64,000 nucleotides of DNA from Hibiscus mutabilis (lineage: Eukaryota > Streptophyta > Magnoliopsida > Malvales > Malvaceae): NCBI GenBank assembly GCA_019671005.1, contig CM033745.1, positions 37,865,834 through 37,929,833 of the forward strand, given 5' to 3'. This document shows, piece after piece, positions 45,433-56,632 of the stretch. Below the pieces are notes generated by a model. That model was not told the origin of the DNA, did no database searches, and worked only from the letters and a program-made list of their open reading frames with translations. Position 1 is the first letter of the stretch. Each line of letters begins with the position of its first letter. The translations under genes were made by a program, and so were the position numbers.

Positions 45433-47117
45433 CTAAGACCAATCACTCATGTATCTAATACCAAGTGACTTAGTGTGACGATCATGCTTCTGCTGCATCA
45501 GAGGCTTTGTTAGTGGATCGACAATGTTATCATCTATTAGTACTTTACATATTTCCACATCTCCTCGATCTATAATTTCTCGAATGAGATGGTAACGCCT
45601 AAGTATGTGTTTGGATCGTTGGTGAGATCTAGGTTCTTTTTCTTGTGCGATGGCTCCGTTGTTATCACAACGTAGATCTATAGCATTCAAAATGCTTGGC
45701 ACAACTCCCAGTTTAGATATGAACTTCTTGATCTTAACACCCTCTTTTGCAGCATTGCATGCTACAATTACTCGGCTTGTGTTGTAGAATCAGCTACTGT
45801 ATCTTGCTTTGAACCTTTCTAGCTCACAACACTTCTATTAAGGCAGAACAAAAAACCTGATTGCGATCATTAATCATCTTTATCGGTTTGAAAGCTGACA
45901 TCAGTATAACCTTTTATACTTAGCTTTTCCTTACCTCCATATATGAGGAATGTATCCTTAGTTCTTCTTAAGTACTTAAGGATGTTTTTAACTATGACCC
46001 AGTGACCTTCACCAGGATCTACCTGATATCGACTTGTCATACTTAAAGCATATGATACATTTGGATGAGTACATAACATGACATACATGATAGATACAAT
46101 TGCTGAAGCATATGGAATCTTACTCATTCGCTCTCTTTCTTGAGGTGTTGAAGGACACATTTCCTTCGAGAGTGAAATTTCATGTCTCATAGGTAAGAAC
46201 CCCTTTTTCAATTTTTTCATACTGAATATTTTCAGTACTTCTTCTATGTATGTATTTTGACTTAGTCCTAGGTTGTCTTGATCTATCTCTATAGATCTTG
46301 ACTCCTAATATATATGTTGCCTCACCCAAGTCTTTCATGGAAAAACATTTTCCTAACCACGTTTTCACAGATTGTAAGCTAGATATGTCATTTCATATTA
46401 TCAGTATGTCATCCACATACAGTACCAAGAATATGACAATGCTCCCACTAATTTTCTTGAAAACACATGACTCATCTTCATTTTTGATAAAATCAAACTC
46501 TTTGATTGCGTCGTTAAAACGATGATTCCAACTTCGAGAAGCTTGCTTCAATTCATAAATGGACCTTTGTGTAGCTTGCATATTTTTTGGCATCTTTTGG
46601 ATCGACAAAACCTTTATGTTGTTTCATGTACACATCCTCATCTAGTTTTTCACTAAGGAAAGCATTTTTAACATTCATTTGTCATATCTCATAATCATAA
46701 AATGCAGCTATTGCAAGTAAGATCCGAATGGATTTAAACATAGCAATAGGTGAAAAGGTTTCATCATAGTCTATATCATGAATTTGACCAAAACCCCTAG
46801 CGACTAATCGCACTTTTTATGTTTGTACATTACCATCCATGTCGGTTTTCTTTTTGAAAACCCATTTGCATCCTACGGGCTTAACCCCTAGAGAGAGGGT
46901 CAACCAAGGTCCAAACTTGGTTTTCTGACAAGGAATTCATCTCGAATTTCATGGCCTCTAGCCATTTCTCAAAGTCTAGGCCCGTCACTAATTCTTGATA
47001 AGTCCTAGGCTCATCTTGATCTATGAAGAGAATAACACCATGCAATGTAACTAGAAATCCATATTTCTTTGGCGTATTGCATTCTCTCAAAGATCTTCGC
47101 AGTGGTTGTGTTTCCAA
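45433..47117 (-). pseudogene. pol: Element F reverse transcriptase and RNase H
   Basis: The RT N-terminal part is at 47117-46881 (YQELVTGLDFEKWLEAMKFEMNSLSENQVWTLV). The central part, MQATQRSIYELKQASRSWNHRF, leads to the catalytic LYVDDILII (YVDD at 46419-46408), then GLGKCFSMKDLGEATYILGVKIYRDRS. RNase H ends the protein: DLRCDNNGAIAQEKEPRSHQRSKHI, and DNIVDPLTKPLMQQKHDRHTKSLGI at 45500-45433. These are unmistakable copia motifs. At least ten stops or frameshifts separate the pieces. Confidence 0.92.
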
Positions 47118-47251
47118 AACTGTTGAATGTTCCTCAACAACTCGTGGAACTTGTTTTTGTTCAATCTCTTGTTCAATGATATGTGGTTGATCTCGAATTT
47201 CATTGAGTTTAATATTTCTCCCACTTCCTCTTTAGAATACAAATTATCTTT

Positions 47252-48220
47252 CTATGAAGATTCATGTTTGAGCAACAAACATTTTGTTCTGTGTAGGATT
47301 GAAGAAATAATATCCTTAGTTTCTTTAGGATAACTCACAAAATTACATTTATGAGATTTGGGTTCGAGCTTTGTAGACATCTTATGTTTAACATAAGCTT
47401 CGCATCCCCAAATTTTCATAAAAGACATACTAGGACCTTTCCAATCCATATCTCATATGGTGTCTTTTGAACTGATTTAGATGGAACATGATTTAGTGTG
47501 AAAGCAACTATTTTTAGCGTATGTACTCAAAAAGAAAATGGAAGATCAGTGTGACTCATCATTGATCGAACCATGTATAATTGTTTTCAATTTTTTGTTT
47601 TCAGAAACTCCGTTCCATTGTGGAGTACCAGGAGGTATGAGACAATCCCACATTCCTTAAGAAGGTCACCAAACTCTAAGCTTAAGTATTCTCCTCCTCG
47701 ATCTGATCGAAGAGCATTAATGCTTTTTCCTAGTTAGTTTTGTACTTCATTTTTAAATTCCTTAAACTTTTCAAGGGCTTCAGATTTATGATGCATTAGG
47801 TAAATGTACCCATATCTATTGAAGTCAACTCTAAAAGTAATGAAGTATTGAAACCCTCATCTGGTTTGTGTATTCGTTGGTCTACGTACATCACTATGTA
47901 TTAATCCCAATAAATCACTTCCTCGCTCATTTTTACCATTAAAAGGAGCTTTGGTCACCTTTCCCAATAAGCAAGGTTCGCATACATCAAGTTGTTCGAA
48001 AAACAAATGAATCCAAAAATTCATCTTTATGAAGTTTTGAAATGTGTTTTTCACTTATGTGACCCAAGTGACAATGCAAAAGATAAGTTTGATTAGAGTC
48101 ATTTGTTTTTGATCTTTTCGTATTTATGTTGTAAATGGAATTCTCTTGATCCAAAGTATAGAGACCTTTTATTAATTGTGTCATACCATAGAAAACATTA
48201 TCGAGATAAAAGAACAACAA
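47252..48220 (-). pseudogene. pol: Element F integrase
   Basis: The pre-integrase zinc region is seen at 48120-48000 (YLLHCHLGHISEKHISKLHKDEFL), then CEPCLLGKVTKAPF. The core follows with IHSDV (first Asp) and RSDRGGEYLS (second Asp), and the C-terminal IWGCEAYVKHKMSTKLEPKSHKCNFVSYP at 47420-47330. The region around the third catalytic residue is too decayed to place the Glu with confidence. Numerous stops are present. Confidence 0.85.
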
Positions 48221-48434
48221 TTATTCTTAATAATTATCTCAAAATCAATCTTGTCTAAACAAGAAATTGAAATGATGTTTTAGTCAAACTAGACACAAAA
48301 TAACAATCCTCTAAATTAAGTCCACTAGGCAATGATAAAGTATATGTTCCTATAGCTAATGCAGCAACTTTTGCTCCATTACCAATCTGTAGGTTCACCT
48401 CTTCTTTTCTCAAATTTCTATTCTTTTGTAGTCC

Positions 48435-48713
48435 TTATACAAATGTAAAAATATGAGAACTACAACCGGTATCCAATACCCAAGAAGTAGGTGTTGATAA
48501 ATTAATATCAATAACATAAATATCCGAGGTGGACACTCTGCTTTCATTTGCCTTCTTGACTTTTTCAAGATAAATAGGGCAGTTCCTTTTATGATGACAT
48601 GTCTCATTACAATGGAAACATTTTCCTTCGAGTGACCAGTCAATGTAGTTTATGCCGTTCAACTTGTCCTTCTCAAGGACCGATCGCAATGATAACAAAT
48701 TTGTATTTGCCAT
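48435..48713 (-). pseudogene. gag-pol: Element F gag start fused to zinc knuckle and protease
   Basis: Start at 48713: MANTNLLSLRSVLEKDKLNG, the typical copia Gag N-terminus. At residue 27 (about 48635) it jumps to LEGKCFHCNETCHHKRNC, a zinc knuckle (Cys32, Cys35, His40, Cys45), then reaches the protease active site WVLDTGCSSH (Asp81). Intact relatives have roughly two hundred residues of capsid between these parts, so most of gag is deleted in frame. The frame stops at 48435. Confidence 0.85.
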
Positions 48714-50217
48714 AATAAGTCTACAACAATAAAATATGAATTTTGAGTACTTTTACCAAGTTTGTTTATAAAAAGTCTTTATACTCCCACTATTTTTTAT
48801 TAAAATTAATAACCCTCAAATATTAATGTCGAAAATACTTTCTGTAAAGTTTTTCTAGTGGGAAAGGATCCAAATTTCACATTCTCTTAAGTCAGCTTTG
48901 GCTTTTCTCTTAAGAGTATGGTCTATCTAGGTAAGCAACACTTTCTAATTACATCTCATGTAACTCCTTCATTTGGTGAACAACTCTTATTCATAACCAT
49001 CTTATGATTATCCAAATAACTAACTTTTAGGTTTTCTAATCATATTAGAGTAACCTAGTTAAGTCTTTAACCAATATTACAACCAACGAATATCACTTGT
49101 TTATTCTTCGCGTTTGGCCAAGATAGATACAAGTGCCTCGCTTTAGCAGAGCCTACATTGTATCGATCTAGACTTTAACAAGGGTTAACATTGGGAAACA
49201 ATAAAAGACTTAATATTGTATTGAGGGGTTTTGTGAATATCATCTCACCATTTAACATTTGATCTTATTAATTAACTAGCATGCATCTCATGCATTCATT
49301 TTATAACATACATAAAAGACAGTAAATATGAATGCAATAGTTATAGCCCATATCCTAGGGTGTCTTATCCCAAGCCAATGGGATAATCAAATTATTCTAA
49401 GGATAAAAACACTTCTCAAGCATCTTTCTGTCGGCCCATACTTCTATTCCTCTGGTTCATGCTTCTTCGTATATATTACAATTTCAGAAACTCATTTTAC
49501 ATACGAGAGAGTAAGATGAGAAGAGAATTACAATAGAAGTAGAGAAAGGCACGACAAGCAAGTTGTATTTATAAAACCTTATAAATAAAACTAGATGGGT
49601 GATTGGGCTATAACTTTGCATTCCAAACACCATGCATATCAAACATAATAACGATGTGGTTTGTTATTAAGTTCTTACCAGATTGTTCCTACTCAAGGGT
49701 CAAGCCCCTTGTGGGATTCCGGTCAGCGGCGAGATTTTATTTTTTAAGATAAGCATATTAATTGTTGTATAAAAAACCTCACGATTTGATCATTTTTATC
49801 AACATTATCGTGGTTTTTCAGGATTTTAAAATCCACGAGGTTGTTTTTTACTGAAACAACTTTTGTTACTTTCCCACACAAAATCTATAGACTAACCATT
49901 AGTCTAATATATAACTATAATTTGCGTATGTTAACACTTAACATCTAAAAACCTACAACTCCATATTGAATATGTTAACAATTAACATATAATATTTCAA
50001 ACCTTATCGATAAAGATCTTGGTGATTAACTCTTAATCATCGATCTTATGAACATATTTTAACTAGATTAACAGATTAACCGTGATTGAATAGTTTTCCT
50101 CGTACAAATATCATATATTCCCTAAATAAATCAAAAAAATAACATGTATCTCATACAATTACATCACCCAAGTAATTAAAACCCAAATCCATATCATACA
50201 AGTAGCTTTGATATCAC
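48714..50217 (-). other. 5' leader of element F with degenerate primer site
   Basis: About 1.5 kb between gag and the 5' LTR with no recognised gene. At 50205-50216 the minus strand reads TGATATCAAAGC, two G-to-A changes from TGGTATCAGAGC (initiator tRNA-Met), one base from the LTR. Such G-to-A changes fit decay of methylated sites. Confidence 0.65.
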
Positions 50218-51531
50218 TGTTGGGTCACGCTGGTACACCCCATGGCGCAGCGGAAAAATTATTCGGCGATTACCACCAGAGATCCATGTACGAGGAACGA
50301 ATCGGGGTGAATAAGGGTGAAGAATTACCTGTTTAAAATTTGGAATTATGAATTTGGAGGAGATAGTTATTCAATCATGATTCCACGATGTCGACTACTA
50401 ATCCGCAACAATAACGCTCCGACCTCTACGTAGTTCAACCAGTTGAAACGAGCATATAAAAATTCTCTAAACCATCTAGAAAGGAACGAGCATATAAAAA
50501 CTCTATAACTATTTAGAGGGTTTTTTCCAAAAAGCATTCATGACTGCTAGATCTCTCATTCCTTTATATAGCCTTTAAAATCCCAATTCAACTTAATTAG
50601 GATTTCAATATATATATTAAATATATAATCCCAATTCAACTTAATTAGGATTTCAATATGTATATTATATATATATATAATCCTAATTCAACTTTAATTA
50701 GGATTTCAATATATATTTTAAATATATATAATCACATTTCAACTTTAATTAGGATTTCAATATATATATTAAATATATATAATCCCAATTCAATTTAACT
50801 AGGATTTCAATATATATATTGATTTAAATCGAATTATATTATTTATATATTAAAAGGGTCATAATTAAAATAATTATTTTTCTTTTAATATTTACCCAAT
50901 AGTTAAATTATATATATCAAATATATTTTAATTTAACTAAATCCGTGTACAACAAATTTGTACATATATAATTCGTTTAATATATGCTCATTTCTACTGT
51001 GGGTGTGACCCTGTAGGTTCATGTAACGTTAGTAGTAAATATTAGAACATTTCTAATATTACCAACAATGAGTGACACCTAGCAATATGTCATTGTCACG
51101 TAAGTTACATGAAATCATGATTCGACATAACCTTTTTCGTGATTAACTCTTTTTCGTGTATTACATCCTTTTCTCCTTTATATCTAGATTGGAAACAAGT
51201 CATGAAGCAGTCACACTTGTATAGCCCATCTAATATTCCTTGATATCTTGAGTAGACTATTATAAACGAATAACTATGATATCTCATATCAACTTATTCG
51301 AGCATGGCCATGCATTTCTAGTCTCACTCAATGAAGTGGCCTACGATATTACTCCTATTATGTAGGAGGGACAAATCCTATCTTGATCAACCATATCCCA
51401 CTACATAGATTATGACATATCCAATACCAGTCTTTATAGTGTAGTCAGTTACGACACACGTTTGACTGTATCAAAATATGCCACTCACGTTAATGAAATA
51501 ATGATGATCTCAAGTCTAAGGATCATACATG
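50218..51531 (-). repeat. 5' LTR of element F, interrupted by E
   Basis: It matches 43619 to about 45032 and stops exactly where E's LTR begins. The array has five units here against seven in the other LTR. The last five bases, acatg (51527-51531), are the expected left target-site copy of E. Confidence 0.9.
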
Positions 51532-53393
51532 TGTAATCACTCATTTTTACTTAAATGTATTACTATTGCATGTATATTTATTATATGAATGTTACTAATA
51601 TGAGGTGTGTGCATGTATAAGCTACGTGTACGTATTAGGGTCGTATGTATGTCACGTATGTATCTAGGGTATAAGCGTATGTAGATGTCATGTTAATTAT
51701 ACATATGGATACTAGAATATTATTAATTAATGACCGTATAATATGAAATATATATTTTCGTATGTACATGTACAGCTGTTATAATTATTATTATTATTAG
51801 TGGGCTGACTAAATGTAAAATTAAATATATATATTAAGCCCAAGTAAAAAGTCCGAGTCCAATTACAAAAATCCAATTACAAAGCCCGTTTGGCCCAACT
51901 CTGAATCCTATCTAATTACAATGTGCGGTAACTATGGGGCGTTGGATCAAGATCGATCCAACGCCACGATGCAATGAAGGTTAAAAATATCCGCCGGCGC
52001 GTACTCCACACGTATGGACCGTTCGAGTGCACGCGCGCGCGTGTGGTCCACGCGCGGACGATTTATTATCCCACGCGTGCGTAAGATCCACGCGTTCTGA
52101 CTCCTCGACTGCGGTGCTCCACGTGGCGAAATCTGAAGCCGTTTCATCAGATCGAGGCTTCATCCAGGCCGATCGTTCTTCAAGCCATCTCGACCGTTAG
52201 ATCGATCGATCTAACGGCCAAAATGCGTCCGCCTCGCGTAAATGACCACACCGCCACCACGCCCTTAATCACCCCGCGTTTTGAAATTTTCATTTTGAGT
52301 CTGCCCCTTGGTATAATTACAACTCTGGTCTTTGTAGGTTTTATTTGTTTTTCGATTTCGTCCCTAAATTACATGTTATTGCTCTTTAATTTCTGCCACT
52401 GATTTTCATTTTCCTTTCATTTCAGTCCTATTTTCTTTGTAAATATTATTGTTCGAATTATAATCGTATATGTGGATATTATTTCATTTTATGTCTCCCG
52501 TATATGACTCATTTTATGTTTATATGTATATATATGTGTCAAGTATGATATTCGTTTTTTTATCTGGTTATTCATATCAAGCATATTATGTTTTAATTGA
52601 TTCGTACATAGCGTATTCTGTATTTTATATGTGTGTGAGCTTTCTTATTTTTTAGGGCTACATGTTAGTATATTTACCCTTTTTTACGATATGTTGACCC
52701 GTATATGTTGAAATATGTTTTATTATCAGTATACATGTCTTTTGAAATATTTGTTCGTATATATATATTTATTCCTGCCTTATTATTTTGACATATGATA
52801 GTTGTTTTTATCTATTATTTAGAATAATATGTATATGCATGTTTTAATCTAGAATATCATCTATGTTAGATTAATATTCTGTTATGACAATATTTACTAC
52901 ACTTAAATATTTCACCATGTTTTATATTTTTGCCACTAAGATTGCATATGATATATAAATTGTTAATGCGGTGTCCTTTTATCCGAGCGTAAACGGGGCC
53001 AGTATCAAGCGTAGTGATAGTGGTTGGGCGTTTATTCTCGGATAACGAGACCCTTAAAATATATTCGCAATTATGACCGAAATTTAAAATAATCGTCACT
53101 TTAATCCGGAAAATCCAATATTCATAAAGCGGTAATTATTAAAGTACCAATTTTTTTGGGCGGTGTGGGGGTGCTAATCCTTCCCCATCCGTAACCGACT
53201 CCCGAACCCTGTCTTTTGAATCTCTGGTTTTGTGGTGTCCGGCCTACCTAAGTGGCCGGTGGCGACTCCATTTTTATAAGGTTTTTTTTGTAAACCCCAC
53301 GGAATAAATATTTTTAAATATCACAAACACTTTTGAAAAAAAACATTTCAAAAAAAAATATTATCGTTTTTATTTAGCGAGACCTTCGCTACA
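51532..53393 (+). repeat. 5' LTR of element E
   Basis: 1862 bases from tgtaatcact to tcgctaca; the start equals the inner end of D's LTR (minus strand) and the end equals its outer end. It includes a CpG-dense block (about 51940-52260), a PBS-like word (53260-53269) and pyrimidine-rich stretches. No protein is coded. Confidence 0.9.
51940..52260 (+). promoter_or_regulatory. CpG-dense block with palindromes in LTR E
   Basis: Unusually many CG dinucleotides for this window. It contains an alternating CG palindrome (52030-52043), a G-box core CACGTG (52120-52125) and a 24-bp perfect palindrome (52194-52217, with ATCGATCGAT at its centre). It may be part of the LTR promoter; no clear TATA box was placed. 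Confidence 0.5.
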
Positions 53394-53395
53394 GA

Positions 53396-53413
53396 TGGCG
53401 ACTCCGCTGGGGA
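53396..53413 (+). other. Primer-binding site of element E (tRNA-Arg)
   Basis: TGGCGACTCCGCTGGGGA, two bases after the LTR end. It is complementary to the 3' end of a plant tRNA-Arg and identical to the site in D. Confidence 0.88.
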
Positions 53414-54062
53414 CATTTTTGTTTTTCAAAAACAAATGAGAGTCAAGCTTTTAAAATAATTACCGCTTTACTAATATTGGAAGTTCCAGATTAAAGTAAC
53501 TATTAAATTAACATTCGGTCATAATTGCGCGTTTATTTTAACGCATTTAAAATATGGCATATAAACCCGTCTTTTAAGTGGGGGAAAACGCTAATGCTTT
53601 CGTGGAGATATCGTTCTCCCGTATGGGCCTAGCAAGTACCTTCGGGGCTCGAGTACCTTATGCTTTCGTAAGGATATCGTTCCTTCGTACGGGCATAAGC
53701 GAATGGGTCCCCCTGAATTGAACCCGGTTGAAAGGAGCCTATAATGGGTGATGATCGGGGGCCTTGCTACCCTTAGTAGGGGACAGCAAGGACAATTCGG
53801 GTACCTCATAGCACCAACACTGCATGTAGAGAACATAGAAACCCACCTGTTTAGAGCCATGCGGATAACCTTAGGTTTTAGACGGGATAAATAGGACTGT
53901 TTTGTGTGTTTATTTCTATTTATTTTTGTCATTTTATTTACTTTATCTGGCACTTGACTTGTTTTCTTTTTCGCTTTTTGTTCTTTTTCTCATACATCAT
54001 TGCATTTGCATCGCATAAAGGTCTTGGATCAAGTGGTTTGCCTGATCGTAAAGTCTTTCACT
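53414..54062 (+). other. 5' leader of element E
   Basis: Untranslated region between the primer site and ORF1. It contains the twin hairpins at 53590-53633 and 53657-53699. The minus-strand open frame over it is a by-product of the repeated hairpin. A pyrimidine-rich stretch precedes ORF1 (about 53900-53990). Confidence 0.65.
53590..53699 (+). other. Twin structured-RNA hairpins with compensatory changes
   Basis: Copy 1 (53590-53633) pairs GCTA/TAGC, GC/GC, CG/CG and GGAGA/TCTCC around the loop TATCGT. Copy 2 (53657-53699) pairs CTTATGC/GCATAAG, CG/CG and AAGGA/TCCTT around the same loop. Unpaired TTT, the bulged T and the loop are identical, while five stem pairs differ by changes on both sides. 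This is the mark of a conserved RNA fold; the role (packaging, dimerisation, translation) is inference. Confidence 0.7.
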
Positions 54063-56340
54063 ATGGAAAAAAGGTGTCTTAGGAAAGAAGAGCTTAATTT
54101 GTCAGTCAGACATTGGTCAGAAGTCAACCAGAAAATCCAAGGGGACAGTCTGCCTAACGAACGCGTAATAGCTGGATACACCTATGTGAGTCTCCAACAG
54201 AACGACTTGTGGGATCTTCAAAGCATTTGGGAAAGATGGGACCGAAGGCTACAAGACTTATTTAGCGATAGTTATGGCGACATCGCGCAGCTATTATATG
54301 TTCGGATTAACCAGCCCCTACTCCGAGCTATAGTCCAGTTTTGGAATCCGGCTTTTTTCTGCTTCACCTTCAATGGGCAAGACATGATGCCTACGGTAGA
54401 AGAGTACACTGCTTTACTTAACCAGAAAAATATTCAGGAAGATTGGATCTACGCGAAGCCTCCAAGGAATCAGAATTACACTGCGAAACTCAAAGCCTTT
54501 GCAGGAATGAGTGATGATTGGGTTAGTGGCCTCCTTCAAATCCGAGGAGATAATACAGTCTTTGCATGGGAGAGTATTCGGGACATCATATCGACACATC
54601 CAGATGAGGCAAAGAAAATGGACTTATTCGCTTTAGGAATATATGGCTTGGTGATCTTCCCCCAGTACTCGGGAACATTGACATAGCCATTCGGATTTGT
54701 TCGAACGGGTAAAACGGAAAGCAAACCCGGTACCAGCAATTTTGGTCGAGACTTTCATTTCCTTGAACGCCACCGAAAACATGAAGAAGGACGTTTTCGA
54801 GGATGCGCACAGCTACTACAAGTATGGATCCGAGTCACATGTGGAAGACACCGACGCTGGTCCCCGCCGGGATATCTTTTCAAGGTTTTTCGCCTTTACG
54901 AGAATACTTAGCAAAGGAATGGCGAGAAGATTTGAAAACAAAAATGTGGACCGATTTCTTGAGGAACATTCAAGATGAAGACAAAGCATGGAGGGTCCCA
55001 TGGCTCGGTAAAGTCAATTATTTTCTATACTGATTGTGGTGACTTCAAATGGCTGATGATGTTAGGATTACATGGAGGGATCGCTTGTGCTCCACTTTTA
55101 GTGTCTCGACAGTTTTGGATCACGGTAGTTCATTCCCAATACCACGGATTAAGCCAAACTGAATTTCTTTTCAAAGGAGAGTTCAAAGGAAAAATTCAGA
55201 CCATCATGAGGGCGGGATCATTGTTATCGAATCGGGGTGGAAGGAGACACCGAGCACATGACTACCCCAGATTACGATCTTTGGAGACGTTTGAGGGTTA
55301 ATAATGTGATTCCCGAATCTAATCAAGGACCAAAAGTGTCACTCGAGGAGCTTACAAGGGTGGTACCGTCCGAAGCCGATATCTTAAGGAGTGAGCTCGA
55401 GGAAGTTAAAAGAAAATGGACATTCAACGGACCCAACACGCGAGTGAACTCTATAAGGCAAGCCTAGAAGTCGACGAGCGGCGGGAGGGATCATTAGGCA
55501 AATCAAGAAATTAAATGCAGATTTGAATGACAAGAATACTCTTTATCAAAAGATGCCCTCTGTTACAGGCAAAAATACAAAAGGCCGGCGAGTCGGTTTC
55601 ATAGCTGTGGGAAAAAGAAAGAATGGACGGCATCCGTTTGTTGGAAGAAGAACGAGAAATTAACAAAAAGCGATCGAGAGAGAGATTGAAAGCTGTCGTT
55701 TGGCTATGGAGGAAGAAAACGGTCCGCCAAGAAGGCCATTGATCAAGAGAGAGAAAGATTCGGACAAGAAGTCAGCAAAGGAAAACAAGCTGTTCATCAT
55801 GAGAGAGAAAGTGTCGCCGTATGGAAAAGAAAATCCATGAATAGCCAAAACAGATGTTAGAGATGCAGTAAAACTGTACGATGACACTCTTCAAAGTTTG
55901 AGGCAAAGCCAAAGTCAAAATGACGAATTAAAAGAAAAGATGGCGGAAGTCGAACACTCACTTCGAATGTCTTGCCGAGGAATAATTTCGCGGAGCTGCA
56001 AGAAAGAGAACGCGAAGTGGGGTGTATTACGAGCACGAATCGGATCCTCAAGCAGTTGTGGAGGATTACAAGGAAAGAATTAATGTGTTCGAGGAAGCTG
56101 CAGCGGGGGACACCTATTGGCGAGAAGAGATTACGCGACGCTGCTCGAATGATACAGACAGGACCAGTACTATGCAAATCTAATGGTGGACATACAGCGA
56201 GTCGCCAGACACGTAAATGATTTAGCCGTCGAGGCTGAGACACTCCGACCTTTTATAGCCCGGGAATGGAAGAAGCTCCTAGGTTCCGCAAGCTGCTCAA
56301 GGCAATTGGAAAGTTAGGGGATAGAGCTAGAGTCTATCTA
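54063..56340 (+). pseudogene. Element E ORF1 (DUF7745-like head, coiled-coil tail)
   Basis: The start at 54063 (MEKRCLRKEELNLSV) is preferred over 54000 because it lines up with D. The head is open to 54686: VIAGYTYVSLQQNDLWDLQSIWERWD, FSDSYGDIAQLLYVRINQPLLRAIVQFWN, FTFNGQDMMPTVEEYTALL. Single-base losses near 54670 and 54700 then shift the frame. The protein continues as LFERVKRKANPVPAILVETF, FSPLREYLAKEWREDL and YDLWRRLRVNNVIPES. The tail (55330-56300) is charged and heptad-like with several shifts. It corresponds to ORF1 of D; function unknown. Confidence 0.82.
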
Positions 56341-56632
56341 TAGGACTCGTGTTATAATTAGATCTTTTGTACTAGGGATCTTTACTTTGTAACACGAATT
56401 TTGTTGTAATCAAGACCCTTTAATTCCGTAAAAGTAATTCAAAAGGGTGATTACCAGCGGAAACGATACCTTGTCTGCATGCATTCTTGCATTTGCATCA
56501 TAACATTTGCATCATTGTACATGCATTTATTTTTACAACCATATTAACAGTATGAATATTGTGGCATTCCAGTGTGTGTGTTAACCCGTAATCATTCATC
56601 ACATATACTTTACCCGGCTACAAAGAAAGCTC
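56341..56632 (+). other. Spacer between ORF1 and gag of E
   Basis: Non-coding, AT-rich, with repeated 'catttgcat' words (about 56480-56525). Nothing else is recognised. Confidence 0.5.

Noticed and set aside
53591..53953. Minus-strand frame of 120 codons over the E leader
   Set aside because: It is antisense to the element and its repeated residues come from the duplicated hairpin.
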